A DNA stretch of 62,894 nucleotides from SIG440 sp045580025 (GTDB lineage: Bacteria; Bacillota; Clostridia; Monoglobales; Monoglobaceae): contig JAZNNB010000004.1 in NCBI GenBank assembly GCA_045580025.1, positions 1 through 62,894 of the forward strand, given 5' to 3'. Both the position numbers and the translations under genes were made by a program. Positions 42,617 to 50,963 of this stretch are shown here, one piece after another (position 1 is the stretch's first letter; every line of letters starts with the position of its first letter). Under the pieces are notes generated by a model. That model was not told where the DNA came from, ran no database searches, and worked only from the letters and a program-made list of their open reading frames with translations.

Positions 42617-44041
42617 TTAGAGTTCACTAAACTTCTTTTCAAGGTATGCCTTGATTGACATAGGAGTTGCTTTTCCGGTGAGGGCACGATTTGCTTGTCC
42701 CATAAAGAACCCAAAGACATTGGTTTTGCCATTTTTGTAATCTTCAATGAGGTCAGGACGCTCAGCAAAGAGTTTGTCAATTACCTCAGCTATTGCGGCA
42801 GTATCTTCAACCACGATGAATCCATTTTTCTTTGCGATTTCTTCTGGGTCGCCGCCCTCTTCAAACATAATGCGGATTATTGACTTGGCATCGTTTCGAT
42901 TGACAGTGTTTTTGTCAGCCATTTCCACAACCTTTGCAAAATCCTTTGGCGAAATAGGAATATCCTCACTGTCGGTGTCCTTTACGCGCCTCATAATTTC
43001 GGTGAGGAAGAGGTTCGCAACGTTTTTATACTGAGGATAAATCCGGACGGTGCGGTCATAAAAGTCTGAAAGATATTTTTCAAGGGTAACAACTCTTGCG
43101 TCTTCGTCTGTGAGGCCATATTCCTTGGTGTATCTTTCAACTCGCTGGTGGGGAAGAAGAGGAATTTCGCTTTTTGCTTTTTCTATATCCTCATCAGTAA
43201 AGGTGATAGCCAAAATATCAGGCTCGGGGAAATACCGATAGTCATTTGCATTTTCTTTGCTTCGAAGCGAAGAAGTTGTGCCGGTGGCATCGTCGAAACG
43301 CCTTGTTTCCTGAACAACCTTTCCACCACTTTCTAAAATTTCGGTCTGGCGGGCAATTTCACTTTCGATTGCACGCTGAATTGAACGGAAGGAGTTGAGA
43401 TTCTTGATTTCGGCTCTGTCACCCAAAATGCTGGAGCCTGCTGGCTTCAGTGAAACATTTACATCAGCACGGATTGAGCCTTCCTGCATTTTTGCATCGC
43501 AAACGTTCAGGTACTTTAGGTAAAGAGCAATTTTTGAAACAAATTCTGCTGCTTCTTCCGAAGATTTTATATCAGGCTCGGTAACGATTTCGATAAGGGG
43601 AACACTGCATCGGTTATAGTCCGCCCAGCTTTCGCCGTGATAATCGTCGTGGACCATTTTTCCTGCATCTTCCTCGAGGTGAATTTGGTGAATTCGAACA
43701 ACTGTGCCCGTTGAAAGCTCCAAAGAGCCGTTTACGCAAAGGGGCAAATCAAGTTGAGAAATCTGGTATGCTTTTGGAAGATCAGGATAGAAATAATTCT
43801 TTCTGTCAAACCGTGTGTAGCGGTTTATGTCACAGTTAAGAGCAAGGCCTGCACGCATTGCATAGCCGACTGCTGCGTGGTTTATGATAGGCAGTGCCCC
43901 TGGTTGACCTGTGCAGACAGGGCAGATATGGGTATTGGGGTCTCCGCCAAAGGAAGCATCGCAGGTGCAGAATGCTTTTGTTTTTGTTGAAAGCTCGGCG
44001 TGAATTTCAAGACCGATGACTGTATCGTATTTTTTGCACAT
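42617..44041 (-). CDS. gatB: Aspartyl/glutamyl-tRNA amidotransferase subunit B
   Basis: The kinase/tRNA-binding subunit of the GatCAB complex, which turns Glu-tRNA-Gln into Gln-tRNA-Gln (and Asp-tRNA-Asn into Asn-tRNA-Asn). It has 474 residues. VIGLEIHAELSTKTKAFC, the Cys-rich HICPVCTGQPGALP, DRKNYFYPDLPKAYQISQ and the C-terminal YqeY-like tail with GFFMGQANRALTGKATP are present. It is last in gatC-gatA-gatB. GGAGG precedes its ATG. Confidence 0.97.
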   Translation of the reverse strand: MCKKYDTVIGLEIHAELSTKTKAFCTCDASFGGDPNTHICPVCTGQPGALPIINHAAVGYAMRAGLALNCDINRYTRFDRKNYFYPDLPKAYQISQLDLPLCVNGSLELSTGTVVRIHQIHLEEDAGKMVHDDYHGESWADYNRCSVPLIEIVTEPDIKSSEEAAEFVSKIALYLKYLNVCDAKMQEGSIRADVNVSLKPAGSSILGDRAEIKNLNSFRSIQRAIESEIARQTEILESGGKVVQETRRFDDATGTTSSLRSKENANDYRYFPEPDILAITFTDEDIEKAKSEIPLLPHQRVERYTKEYGLTDEDARVVTLEKYLSDFYDRTVRIYPQYKNVANLFLTEIMRRVKDTDSEDIPISPKDFAKVVEMADKNTVNRNDAKSIIRIMFEEGGDPEEIAKKNGFIVVEDTAAIAEVIDKLFAERPDLIEDYKNGKTNVFGFFMGQANRALTGKATPMSIKAYLEKKFSEL

Positions 44042-44056
44042 ATTGATAACCTCCTT

Positions 44057-45490
44057 TTATATATTTGCAATCGGGTGCGGATTTTCTTTTTCAAAGATGT
44101 CAGCAGCACCTATAAGCTTTGCATCATCAAACCGCTTTGCAGAAAGTGAGAAGCCTATTGGCATACCTTTTTTATCGCATCCGCAGGGAACAGAAATCGC
44201 AGGAATTCCCGCAATATTTGCGGTAACTGTGCATATATCTGCAAGATACATCTTCACAGGGTCATCAATGATTGCGCCTGCCTCGTATGCAACTGTTGGT
44301 GCGGTAGGCGTAAGCATAAGGTCACATTTTGAGAAAATCTCGTCGTGTTCCGCCTTGCATTGCTGACGTACGGCAAGTGCTTTTTTGTAATATGCATCAT
44401 AGTATCCGCTTGAAAGAGCATATGTTCCAAGGAGAATTCTGCGTTTGACCTCTGTGCCAAAGCCTTCGCTTCGGGTTTTCTTTATAAGCTCGTCATAGCT
44501 TCCAGAATTTTGGGCGCGGTAGCCGTATTTGACTCCGTCATAGCGGGAGAGGTTTGAACTTGCCTCGGCACAAGCTAAAAGATAGTAAGCAGAAACCGCA
44601 TATTTAAGGGTGGGCATTGAGACTTCAACAAGCTCAGCTCCCATATTCTCATAGAATTTTGCAACGTTTAAGACAGCGGTTTTTACTTCTTCGTCAATTC
44701 CGTCACCGAAAAATTCTTTCGGAATACCAATCTTCATACCCTTTATACTGTTTCCTATAGAGGAGAGAAAATCAATTTTGTGTTTTCTTGTGGTGCGGTC
44801 GTGCTTGTCCTGACCTGCGATGGCATTTAATATAATTCCACAGTCTTCAGCAGAATTCGCCATAGGACCTATTTGGTCAAGGGAACTTCCAAAAGCAACT
44901 AAACCGAAACGAGAAACAGTGCCATAGGTAGGCTTTATACCGGTGATACCGCAAAAGCTTGCCGGCTGACGGATTGAGCCGCCGGTATCACTGCCAAGCG
45001 CCGCACTGCAAAGACCTGCGGAAACCGCTGTTGCACTGCCGCCCGATGAACCACCAGGGACGCATTCGGTATTAAATGGATTTTTTGGTTTTGAGAGTGC
45101 GGAGGTCTGTGATGAGCCACCCATAGCAAATTCGTCCATTGAGGTCTTTCCGAGGACAACAATGTTTTGGGAATTAAGTTTTTCCATAACGGTTGCATCA
45201 TAGGGAGGAGCGTAATTCTCAAGCATTTTTGATGAACAGGTTGTCTTTATGCCTTTGGTACAGATGTTATCCTTAATTGCCATAGGGATACCTGTAAGTG
45301 GCAAGGCATCGCCTGATGCAATTCTTTCGTCTGCTTTTGTTGCATCCCTTAAAGATGCTTCTTCGCAAACTGTATTGAACGCACCTAAGTGTTCATTTTC
45401 GTGAATTTTTTTGAGGTATTCTTTTGTAAGCTCCACCGAAGAAATTTCTTTCTTGTCAAGCTTTTTTCTAAGAGTTGAAACAGTAATCAT
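44057..45490 (-). CDS. gatA: Aspartyl/glutamyl-tRNA amidotransferase subunit A
   Basis: The amidase subunit that releases ammonia from glutamine. It has 477 residues. The amidase-signature triad is visible: Lys in AIKDNIC, the cis-Ser in GSDTGGSIRQPA and the nucleophile Ser in the preceding GGSSGG run. AAGGAG precedes the ATG at 45490. It is 17 bases after gatC. Confidence 0.97.
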   Translation of the reverse strand: MITVSTLRKKLDKKEISSVELTKEYLKKIHENEHLGAFNTVCEEASLRDATKADERIASGDALPLTGIPMAIKDNICTKGIKTTCSSKMLENYAPPYDATVMEKLNSQNIVVLGKTSMDEFAMGGSSQTSALSKPKNPFNTECVPGGSSGGSATAVSAGLCSAALGSDTGGSIRQPASFCGITGIKPTYGTVSRFGLVAFGSSLDQIGPMANSAEDCGIILNAIAGQDKHDRTTRKHKIDFLSSIGNSIKGMKIGIPKEFFGDGIDEEVKTAVLNVAKFYENMGAELVEVSMPTLKYAVSAYYLLACAEASSNLSRYDGVKYGYRAQNSGSYDELIKKTRSEGFGTEVKRRILLGTYALSSGYYDAYYKKALAVRQQCKAEHDEIFSKCDLMLTPTAPTVAYEAGAIIDDPVKMYLADICTVTANIAGIPAISVPCGCDKKGMPIGFSLSAKRFDDAKLIGAADIFEKENPHPIANI

Positions 45491-45507
45491 TTAAATTTCT
45501 CCTTATA

Positions 45508-45792
45508 TCAGTCAACAATCTTTGGCACAACAAATTGATTTGCAATGGTCTGGGGACCATTTTCAACAATGCCGTCCATATTTTGGAAAGTTTCGATTTC
45601 GTCGGCACGAAGCTCTGAAAATGGAACGGCGTTTGATGTATCGATTGGGTTATACTCAAAATCTGATTCACCGATGGTGTCCATAAGTGAGATAATGTCG
45701 GTCATTTCCTTGCTGTATTCGGCAAACTCTTCTTTGGTGAGGTGAAGCTTTGAAAGCTCGCACAAAAGTTCAAGATTTTCTTTTGAAATCAT
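45508..45792 (-). CDS. gatC: Aspartyl/glutamyl-tRNA amidotransferase subunit C
   Basis: The small belt subunit that stabilises the GatA-GatB pair. It has 94 residues. LCELSKLHLTKEEFAEYSKEM and the C-terminal NAVPFSELRADEI with VPKIVD match the family. AAGGATG precedes the ATG. It is first gene of the operon. Confidence 0.93.
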   Translation of the reverse strand: MISKENLELLCELSKLHLTKEEFAEYSKEMTDIISLMDTIGESDFEYNPIDTSNAVPFSELRADEIETFQNMDGIVENGPQTIANQFVVPKIVD

Positions 45793-45834
45793 AATTTGTC
45801 ACATCCTTTTTATTAAATAATTACAATCCTATAT

Positions 45835-45863
45835 ATTTTAACACTTTTGGCTTTTTTTTGCAA
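45835..45863 (-). promoter_or_regulatory. Promoter of gatCAB
   Basis: Minus strand TTGCAA (45858-45863), 17-base spacer, TAAAAT (45835-45840), 42 bases before gatC. The spacer begins with GTGTTA, a half-site also seen in the inverted repeat at 45992-46013. Confidence 0.75.
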
Positions 45864-45923
45864 CACAAATTTGGGAAAATATATAAATACGGGAAAAATA
45901 GTTTTTTGTTTGTAAGAAAATGC

Positions 45924-45954
45924 GAAAAAACATAAAAAATGTCAATGTTTTTTC
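45924..45954 (+). repeat. Inverted repeat upstream of the pot-operon regulator promoter
   Basis: GAAAAAACAT (45924-45933) and ATGTTTTTTC (45945-45954), ten-base perfect arms with an 11-base spacer, ending 9 bases before the -35. There is no T run pointing to a terminator, so an operator is the simplest reading. Confidence 0.6.
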
Positions 45955-45963
45955 AAAAAGTAC

Positions 45964-45992
45964 TTGATTATTTCAACATTATTATGTATAAT
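45964..45992 (+). promoter_or_regulatory. Promoter of the XRE regulator-potABCD operon
   Basis: TTGATT (45964-45969), 17-base spacer, TATAAT (45987-45992), 62 bases before the regulator start. Confidence 0.78.
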
Positions 45993-46013
45993 AACACTTG
46001 TTTTATAGTGTTA
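45992..46013 (+). repeat. Operator-like inverted repeat over the transcription start
   Basis: TAACACT (45992-45998) and AGTGTTA (46007-46013) with an 8-base spacer, starting at the last base of the -10. The position suits autorepression by the encoded XRE protein. Confidence 0.6.
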
Positions 46014-46054
46014 AAAGAAAAGTTTTGTATTACTAAATTTTGAGGTGAAACAAA

Positions 46055-46588
46055 ATGAACATAGGAAAGAAGCTAAAACGGCTTAGAATCAAGAACCAGC
46101 TTACTCTTTCGGATGTGGCAAACAGAAGTGAGCTTTCAAAGGGATTTTTGTCCCAGCTTGAAAATAACAACTGCTCGCCGTCGATTTCTACACTCGAAGA
46201 TATCTTAGAGGTTCTGGGCTCATCGTTACAAGAGTTTTTTGCCGAGAACAAGGAAGACTCTATTGTTTTTACAAAGAAAGATTATTTTGAGAATTTGCAG
46301 GAGGAATATAAGATAGACTATCTTGTTCCAAATGCCCAGAAAAATTCGGTAGAGCCAATAAGGATAACTCTTTATCCCAATGGAAAATCCCAGACAGTTA
46401 TTCCCCATGACGGTGAAGACTTTGGGTATGTGATTTCGGGAAATGCTGACCTTATTTACGGCAACGAAAAGCATCATTTAAAGACCGGCGATACTTTCTA
46501 TGTTTATTGCAACGAAAATTATCATATCGAAAACAACGGCAAAAAAGACTGTGAGATAATTTGGATATCGACACCGCCGTTTTTTTAA
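46055..46588 (+). CDS. XRE-family regulator with C-terminal cupin domain, likely regulator of polyamine uptake
   Basis: A 177-residue transcription factor. The HTH at about 5-60 (IGKKLKRLRIKNQLTLSDVA, SKGFLSQLENN) is followed by a linker and a cupin_2 domain at about 95-175 (TVIPHDGEDFGYVISGNADLI, HLKTGDTFYVYCNENYHIENNG). PuuR-like proteins of this build sense polyamines or related metabolites. It lies just before potABCD in the same direction, so I infer that it controls that operon. GAGGTG precedes the ATG. Confidence 0.88.
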   Translation: MNIGKKLKRLRIKNQLTLSDVANRSELSKGFLSQLENNNCSPSISTLEDILEVLGSSLQEFFAENKEDSIVFTKKDYFENLQEEYKIDYLVPNAQKNSVEPIRITLYPNGKSQTVIPHDGEDFGYVISGNADLIYGNEKHHLKTGDTFYVYCNENYHIENNGKKDCEIIWISTPPFF

Positions 46589-46622
46589 AAAATGAATGAA
46601 AAAATCTGATTGGAGGATGAAA

Positions 46623-47660
46623 ATGAACACTCTGATAGAACTCAACAATATAGCAAAAACCTTTGATGACCAGCAGGTGCTAAAGGGCATAAATCTTAAA
46701 ATTTATGAAAATGAATTTTTGACGCTTCTTGGTCCGTCGGGTTGCGGAAAGACCACAACCCTCAGGATTATTGCGGGCTTTGACGAGCCTGACTGTGGTG
46801 AGCTTTTGTTTGGCGGGATTGAAATATCAAAGCTTCCGCCGTATAAGAGGGAAGTGAATACTGTGTTTCAAAAGTATGCCCTTTTTCCTCATCTTGATGT
46901 TTTTGAAAATATTGCTTTTGGACTTAACATAAAAAAGACCGAAAAGTCGGTTGTGAAGCAAAAGGTTGAACGTATGCTTGAACTTGTGGGACTTTCGGGT
47001 TTTGAAAAACGTGATGTTACGTCTCTTTCGGGTGGACAACAACAGCGTGTTGCAATCGCAAGAGCTCTTATCAATGAGCCGAAGGTTTTGCTTCTTGACG
47101 AGCCACTTGGAGCACTTGATGCGAAGCTTCGCAAGGAGATGCAGTTCGAACTTAAGAAAATCCAGAAGGAAGTGGGTATCACCTTTATTTATGTAACCCA
47201 CGACCAGGAGGAAGCTCTTTCAATGTCCGACACTGTGGTGGTTATGAACGACGGATACATTCAGCAGATAGGAACGCCCACCGATGTATACAACGAGCCT
47301 GAAAACAGGTTTGTTGCAAGTTTCATTGGTGAATCAAACATAATTGAGGGTACGATGATTCGAGATTGTCTTGTGAGCTTTGATGACTTTGAATTTGAAT
47401 GTGTTGACAAGGGTTTTAAGGACAACGAAGAAGTTGAAGTTGTTTTGAGACCGGAGGACATTGACATAGTAAGCCCTGAGGGAGCAAAGCTCACAGGCGT
47501 GGTTGAGAGTGTTGTCTTTAAGGGTGTTCATTATGAAATTATGGTGAAATCAACTTACAGAAGCTATATGATTCACACCACTGATTTTTGCGAAGAGGGC
47601 AAGATGGTGGGACTTTCATTTGGACCAGAAGACATTCACGTAATGTGGAAGATGGTATAG
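46623..47660 (+). CDS. potA: Spermidine/putrescine ABC transporter ATPase PotA
   Basis: The ATPase of a polyamine importer, with 345 residues. Walker A GPSGCGKT is at 37-44, the signature is LSGGQQQR, Walker B LLLDEPLGALDAKLR and the H-loop YVTHDQEEA are intact. The C-terminal TOBE_2 regulatory domain (about 265-345) has VEVVLRPEDIDI. GGAGGATG precedes the ATG at 46623. Confidence 0.95.
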   Translation: MNTLIELNNIAKTFDDQQVLKGINLKIYENEFLTLLGPSGCGKTTTLRIIAGFDEPDCGELLFGGIEISKLPPYKREVNTVFQKYALFPHLDVFENIAFGLNIKKTEKSVVKQKVERMLELVGLSGFEKRDVTSLSGGQQQRVAIARALINEPKVLLLDEPLGALDAKLRKEMQFELKKIQKEVGITFIYVTHDQEEALSMSDTVVVMNDGYIQQIGTPTDVYNEPENRFVASFIGESNIIEGTMIRDCLVSFDDFEFECVDKGFKDNEEVEVVLRPEDIDIVSPEGAKLTGVVESVVFKGVHYEIMVKSTYRSYMIHTTDFCEEGKMVGLSFGPEDIHVMWKMV

Positions 47661-47678
47661 TAGCGGAGGATAAAGAAA

Positions 47679-48497
47679 GTGAGATATTTCAAAAAACTGG
47701 TTAGACCCTATATTGTATGGTCTGCCGTTGTTATCATAATACCGCTTCTTATGATGCTTCTTTATGCATTTACAAACAGCGGAAATTCACTTATAAATAT
47801 TCAGTTCACATTTGAGAACTTTAAGCGGTTTGCAGAACCTGTTTATCTTAACGTGTTCCTCAAATCATTGAAGCTTGGTATTCTTACTGTGGCTATATGC
47901 CTTGTGCTTGGATATACTCTTGCATATATAATAGCTCAGTTTAAAGAAAGCACACAAAATGTTTTAATACTTCTTGTTACAGTGCCTATGTGGATAAATA
48001 TGCTTCTTCGCACATATGCGTGGATAAGCATTTTGTCGGATAATGGACTTATGAATGCATTGCTCCAGAAATTAGGGTTTCCAGCTGTTTCTTTGATGTA
48101 TACAGATTTTGCGGTTATGATTGGTCAGGTATGTGATTTCTTGCCGTTTATGATAATTCCAATTCATACATCACTTAGCAAAATGGATAAATCATTTATT
48201 GAGGCGTCGTATGACCTTGGTGCAAATCCGGTGCAGACTTTTTTCAAGGTAGTATTTAAGTTGTCAATTCCCGGCGTGCTTAATGGGGTTATTATGGTAT
48301 TCCTTTTGTCTATATCAACATTTGTCATCCCCAAACTTTTGGGAGGCGGACAGTATGTGCTGATGGGCAATTTGATTGAAAGTCAGTTTGTGTCGGTGGG
48401 CGACTGGAATTTCGGCAGTGCCATTTCCATTATTCTTGCGGCAATCATTCTTTTTGCCATTCGGTGGATGAAAAAGGTGGATGCGGCAGACAATTAA
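47679..48497 (+). CDS. potB: Spermidine/putrescine ABC transporter permease PotB
   Basis: A permease with 272 residues and six membrane spans. The ATPase-contact EAA loop reads EASYDLGANPVQTFFKVVF. It starts at a GTG with CGGAGGA upstream. It forms the channel with PotC. Confidence 0.95.
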   Translation: MRYFKKLVRPYIVWSAVVIIIPLLMMLLYAFTNSGNSLINIQFTFENFKRFAEPVYLNVFLKSLKLGILTVAICLVLGYTLAYIIAQFKESTQNVLILLVTVPMWINMLLRTYAWISILSDNGLMNALLQKLGFPAVSLMYTDFAVMIGQVCDFLPFMIIPIHTSLSKMDKSFIEASYDLGANPVQTFFKVVFKLSIPGVLNGVIMVFLLSISTFVIPKLLGGGQYVLMGNLIESQFVSVGDWNFGSAISIILAAIILFAIRWMKKVDAADN

Positions 48498-48524
48498 AAC
48501 TTATGGTATAAAGGGGGTTTTGTG

Positions 48525-49328
48525 ATGAAACGGTTGGCAAAAATTTCAATGGGACTTTATGTAGTTCTTTGCTTTGCGTTTTTCTATCTTCCTATATTTA
48601 TCACGATGATATTCTCATTCAACTCATCAAAGTCGTTGACAAAGTTTACGGGGTTCTCGTTTAAGTGGTATCAGGAGCTTATAAACAATCAGGAAATTAT
48701 GTCAGCGGTGTGGGTTTCGGTGAGCATAGCAATTCTTGCTACGGCTATTTCCACAATTCTTGGGACAATAACAGCAATCGGTCTTACACGGCACAGAAAG
48801 CTGGTTAAGGAATGGTTGCTTAATGTAAACAACATTCCCATTATGAACCCTGAAATTGTTACAGCAATCGGCCTTATGCTGCTTTTTACAGCTATGAGGA
48901 TTGATAAAGGGTATGTGACTATGCTTCTTGCACACATTTCTTTTTGTACACCCTATGTTATAACAAGTGTTTATCCAAAAGTCCGAAGTCTGGACAACAA
49001 CATTGCAAATGCGGCTATGGACCTTGGTGCAACGCCCTGGCAGGCACTTCGGAAGGTAATAATTCCTATGATAAAGCCGGGGATTTATGCAGGGGTGCTT
49101 CTTGCATTCACAATGTCCTTTGACGATTTTGTTATTTCATATTTCGTAAGCGGCAACGGTGTTATGAATATCTCTATGATTGTGTATAATATGACAAAGA
49201 GAACGAACCCCACCATAAATGCGCTTTCGACCATTGTTATACTGGTTATATTTATAGCAGTTGCGGTTGTTAATATAGTTCCAATAATCAAAAGAAAGAA
49301 GGTAACCATCAATGAAAAAAATAATTAG
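48525..49328 (+). CDS. potC: Spermidine/putrescine ABC transporter permease PotC
   Basis: The second permease, 267 residues, six spans. The EAA loop is NAAMDLGATPWQALRKVII, and FDDFVISYFVSGNG is typical of PotC. GGGGG precedes the ATG at 48525 (a GTG is adjacent). Its end overlaps potD by 17 bases. Confidence 0.95.
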   Translation: MKRLAKISMGLYVVLCFAFFYLPIFITMIFSFNSSKSLTKFTGFSFKWYQELINNQEIMSAVWVSVSIAILATAISTILGTITAIGLTRHRKLVKEWLLNVNNIPIMNPEIVTAIGLMLLFTAMRIDKGYVTMLLAHISFCTPYVITSVYPKVRSLDNNIANAAMDLGATPWQALRKVIIPMIKPGIYAGVLLAFTMSFDDFVISYFVSGNGVMNISMIVYNMTKRTNPTINALSTIVILVIFIAVAVVNIVPIIKRKKVTINEKNN

Positions 49329-50352
49329 TCTTATTCTTTGTTTGATGCTTGTATGTGCCATTTCAGGCTGCGGTGAGGCAAAACCCGTTCTTAAAGTTTA
49401 CAATGCGGGCGAATACATAGACACATCGCTCCTTTCAGCTTTTGAAAAGGAAAATGGCTGCAAGGTGGTTTATGAAACCTTTGATTCAAACGAATCTATG
49501 TATACAAAGGTTATGAGCGGCGAGCAGTATGACATAATCATCCCCTCTGACTATATGATTGAACGTCTTTTGAAAGAGGGTTATCTTCAGGAGATAGACA
49601 AAGCAAAACTCACAAATTATGAAGGAATAATACCTGCACTTTTGGCACAACCATTTGACGAAGAAAATAAGTATACTGTTCCATATTTTTGGGGAACTGT
49701 CGGAATTTTATATGACAAGACAGTGGTGGCAGAGGAAGACCTTAAAGACGGATGGGAGTTTCTTAGAAATCCCAAGTATAAGGATGATATATATATGTAT
49801 GACTCAGAGAGGGATTCCTTTATGATAGCCCTGAAGGCTCTTGGTTATTCGCAAAACACCGCTGACAAAAATGAACTTGATGCGGCATACAACTGGCTGG
49901 TTGAACAAAGGGATTTGGTAAATCCCATATATGTGGGCGACGAGGTTATTGACAGTATGGTGTCAGGTAATAAAGCCATAGCCATCGTATATTCAGGCGA
50001 TGCTGCATATATTATGTCTGAAAATGAAGACCTAAGCTATTTTGAGCCCGATGATGGAACAAACTCGTGGATTGATGCCATGGTTATCACCAAGGATTGC
50101 CAAAACGTAGAGCTTGCACACAAATTCATTGATTTTATGATAGAACCAGAAAATGCTATGAAAAATTCTGAGACGGTTGGTTACACATCATCTGTGATGA
50201 GCGTTTTTGAAGAACTGAAAGCAACTGTATACAGCGGAAACGGCGCATACACTCCTCGCCAAAATGGCGAAAATGATGAGTTCTTCAGGTATCAGGAGAC
50301 AGAAACGAAAAAATATTGCGCAGAGCTTTGGACCAAGGTGAAAGCACAGTAA
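49312..50352 (+). CDS. potD: Spermidine/putrescine-binding lipoprotein PotD
   Basis: The substrate-binding protein, 346 residues. It has a lipoprotein signal with lipobox ISGC (Cys20). LKVYNAGEYID at the start of the mature part, YDIIIPSDYMIERLLKEGYLQ and PYFWGTVGILYDK are PotD/PotF features, the latter lining the polyamine pocket. It is anchored on the outer face of the membrane and feeds PotBC. Choice between spermidine and putrescine cannot be read here. Confidence 0.95.
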   Translation: MKKIISLILCLMLVCAISGCGEAKPVLKVYNAGEYIDTSLLSAFEKENGCKVVYETFDSNESMYTKVMSGEQYDIIIPSDYMIERLLKEGYLQEIDKAKLTNYEGIIPALLAQPFDEENKYTVPYFWGTVGILYDKTVVAEEDLKDGWEFLRNPKYKDDIYMYDSERDSFMIALKALGYSQNTADKNELDAAYNWLVEQRDLVNPIYVGDEVIDSMVSGNKAIAIVYSGDAAYIMSENEDLSYFEPDDGTNSWIDAMVITKDCQNVELAHKFIDFMIEPENAMKNSETVGYTSSVMSVFEELKATVYSGNGAYTPRQNGENDEFFRYQETETKKYCAELWTKVKAQ

Positions 50353-50374
50353 AAAACTGTCAGGAGTGAAATAT

Positions 50375-50938
50375 GTGTATATAATTGCAGGGCTGGGAAA
50401 TCCCGGCAGACGATATGTGAACAGCAGACACAATGTGGGCTTTGAGACACTTGATGCTGTGGCGGCTAAATATAATATTGATGTGAAAAAAGTGAAATTC
50501 AACGGGATTTACGGTGAGGGCATCATAGAGGGTGAAAAGGTGGTTTTGGTAAAGCCACAGACCTTTATGAATTTAAGCGGTGAATGTATACGGGATTTCA
50601 AAAACTGGTATAAGACCGAGGATACCCAAATAATAATTATTTATGATGATATTTCTCTTCCGCTTGGGAAAATGCGAATAAGGCCCAAGGGCAGTGCAGG
50701 TGGGCATAATGGGGTGAAAAGCATCATATATCAGTTGGGGTCAGAAGTTTTTCCAAGGATAAAAATTGGCGTGGGAGCACCGGAAAATCCTGATTATGAT
50801 TTGGCAGATTATGTTCTTGGAAAATTTTCGGCAAAGGAAATTAAAGAACTGGTTCCCACAGCGGTGAAAGCTGCTGAGGCTGTTGGTGAAATAATAAAGA
50901 ATGGCACAGAGAGTGCGATGTCAAAATATAACGGCTAA
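50375..50938 (+). CDS. pth: Peptidyl-tRNA hydrolase
   Basis: Frees tRNA from peptidyl-tRNA dropped by ribosomes. It has 187 residues. GLGNPGRRY and the catalytic His19 in NSRHNVGF lie near the start, with KPQTFMNLSG and the Asp in IYDDISLP after it. The GTG at 50375 has AGGAG eight bases ahead; the GTG at 50366 overlaps that site. pth before mfd is the usual Firmicutes order. Confidence 0.96.
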   Translation: MYIIAGLGNPGRRYVNSRHNVGFETLDAVAAKYNIDVKKVKFNGIYGEGIIEGEKVVLVKPQTFMNLSGECIRDFKNWYKTEDTQIIIIYDDISLPLGKMRIRPKGSAGGHNGVKSIIYQLGSEVFPRIKIGVGAPENPDYDLADYVLGKFSAKEIKELVPTAVKAAEAVGEIIKNGTESAMSKYNG

Positions 50939-50963
50939 TAATTACAATATGAAAGGCTGAGTT

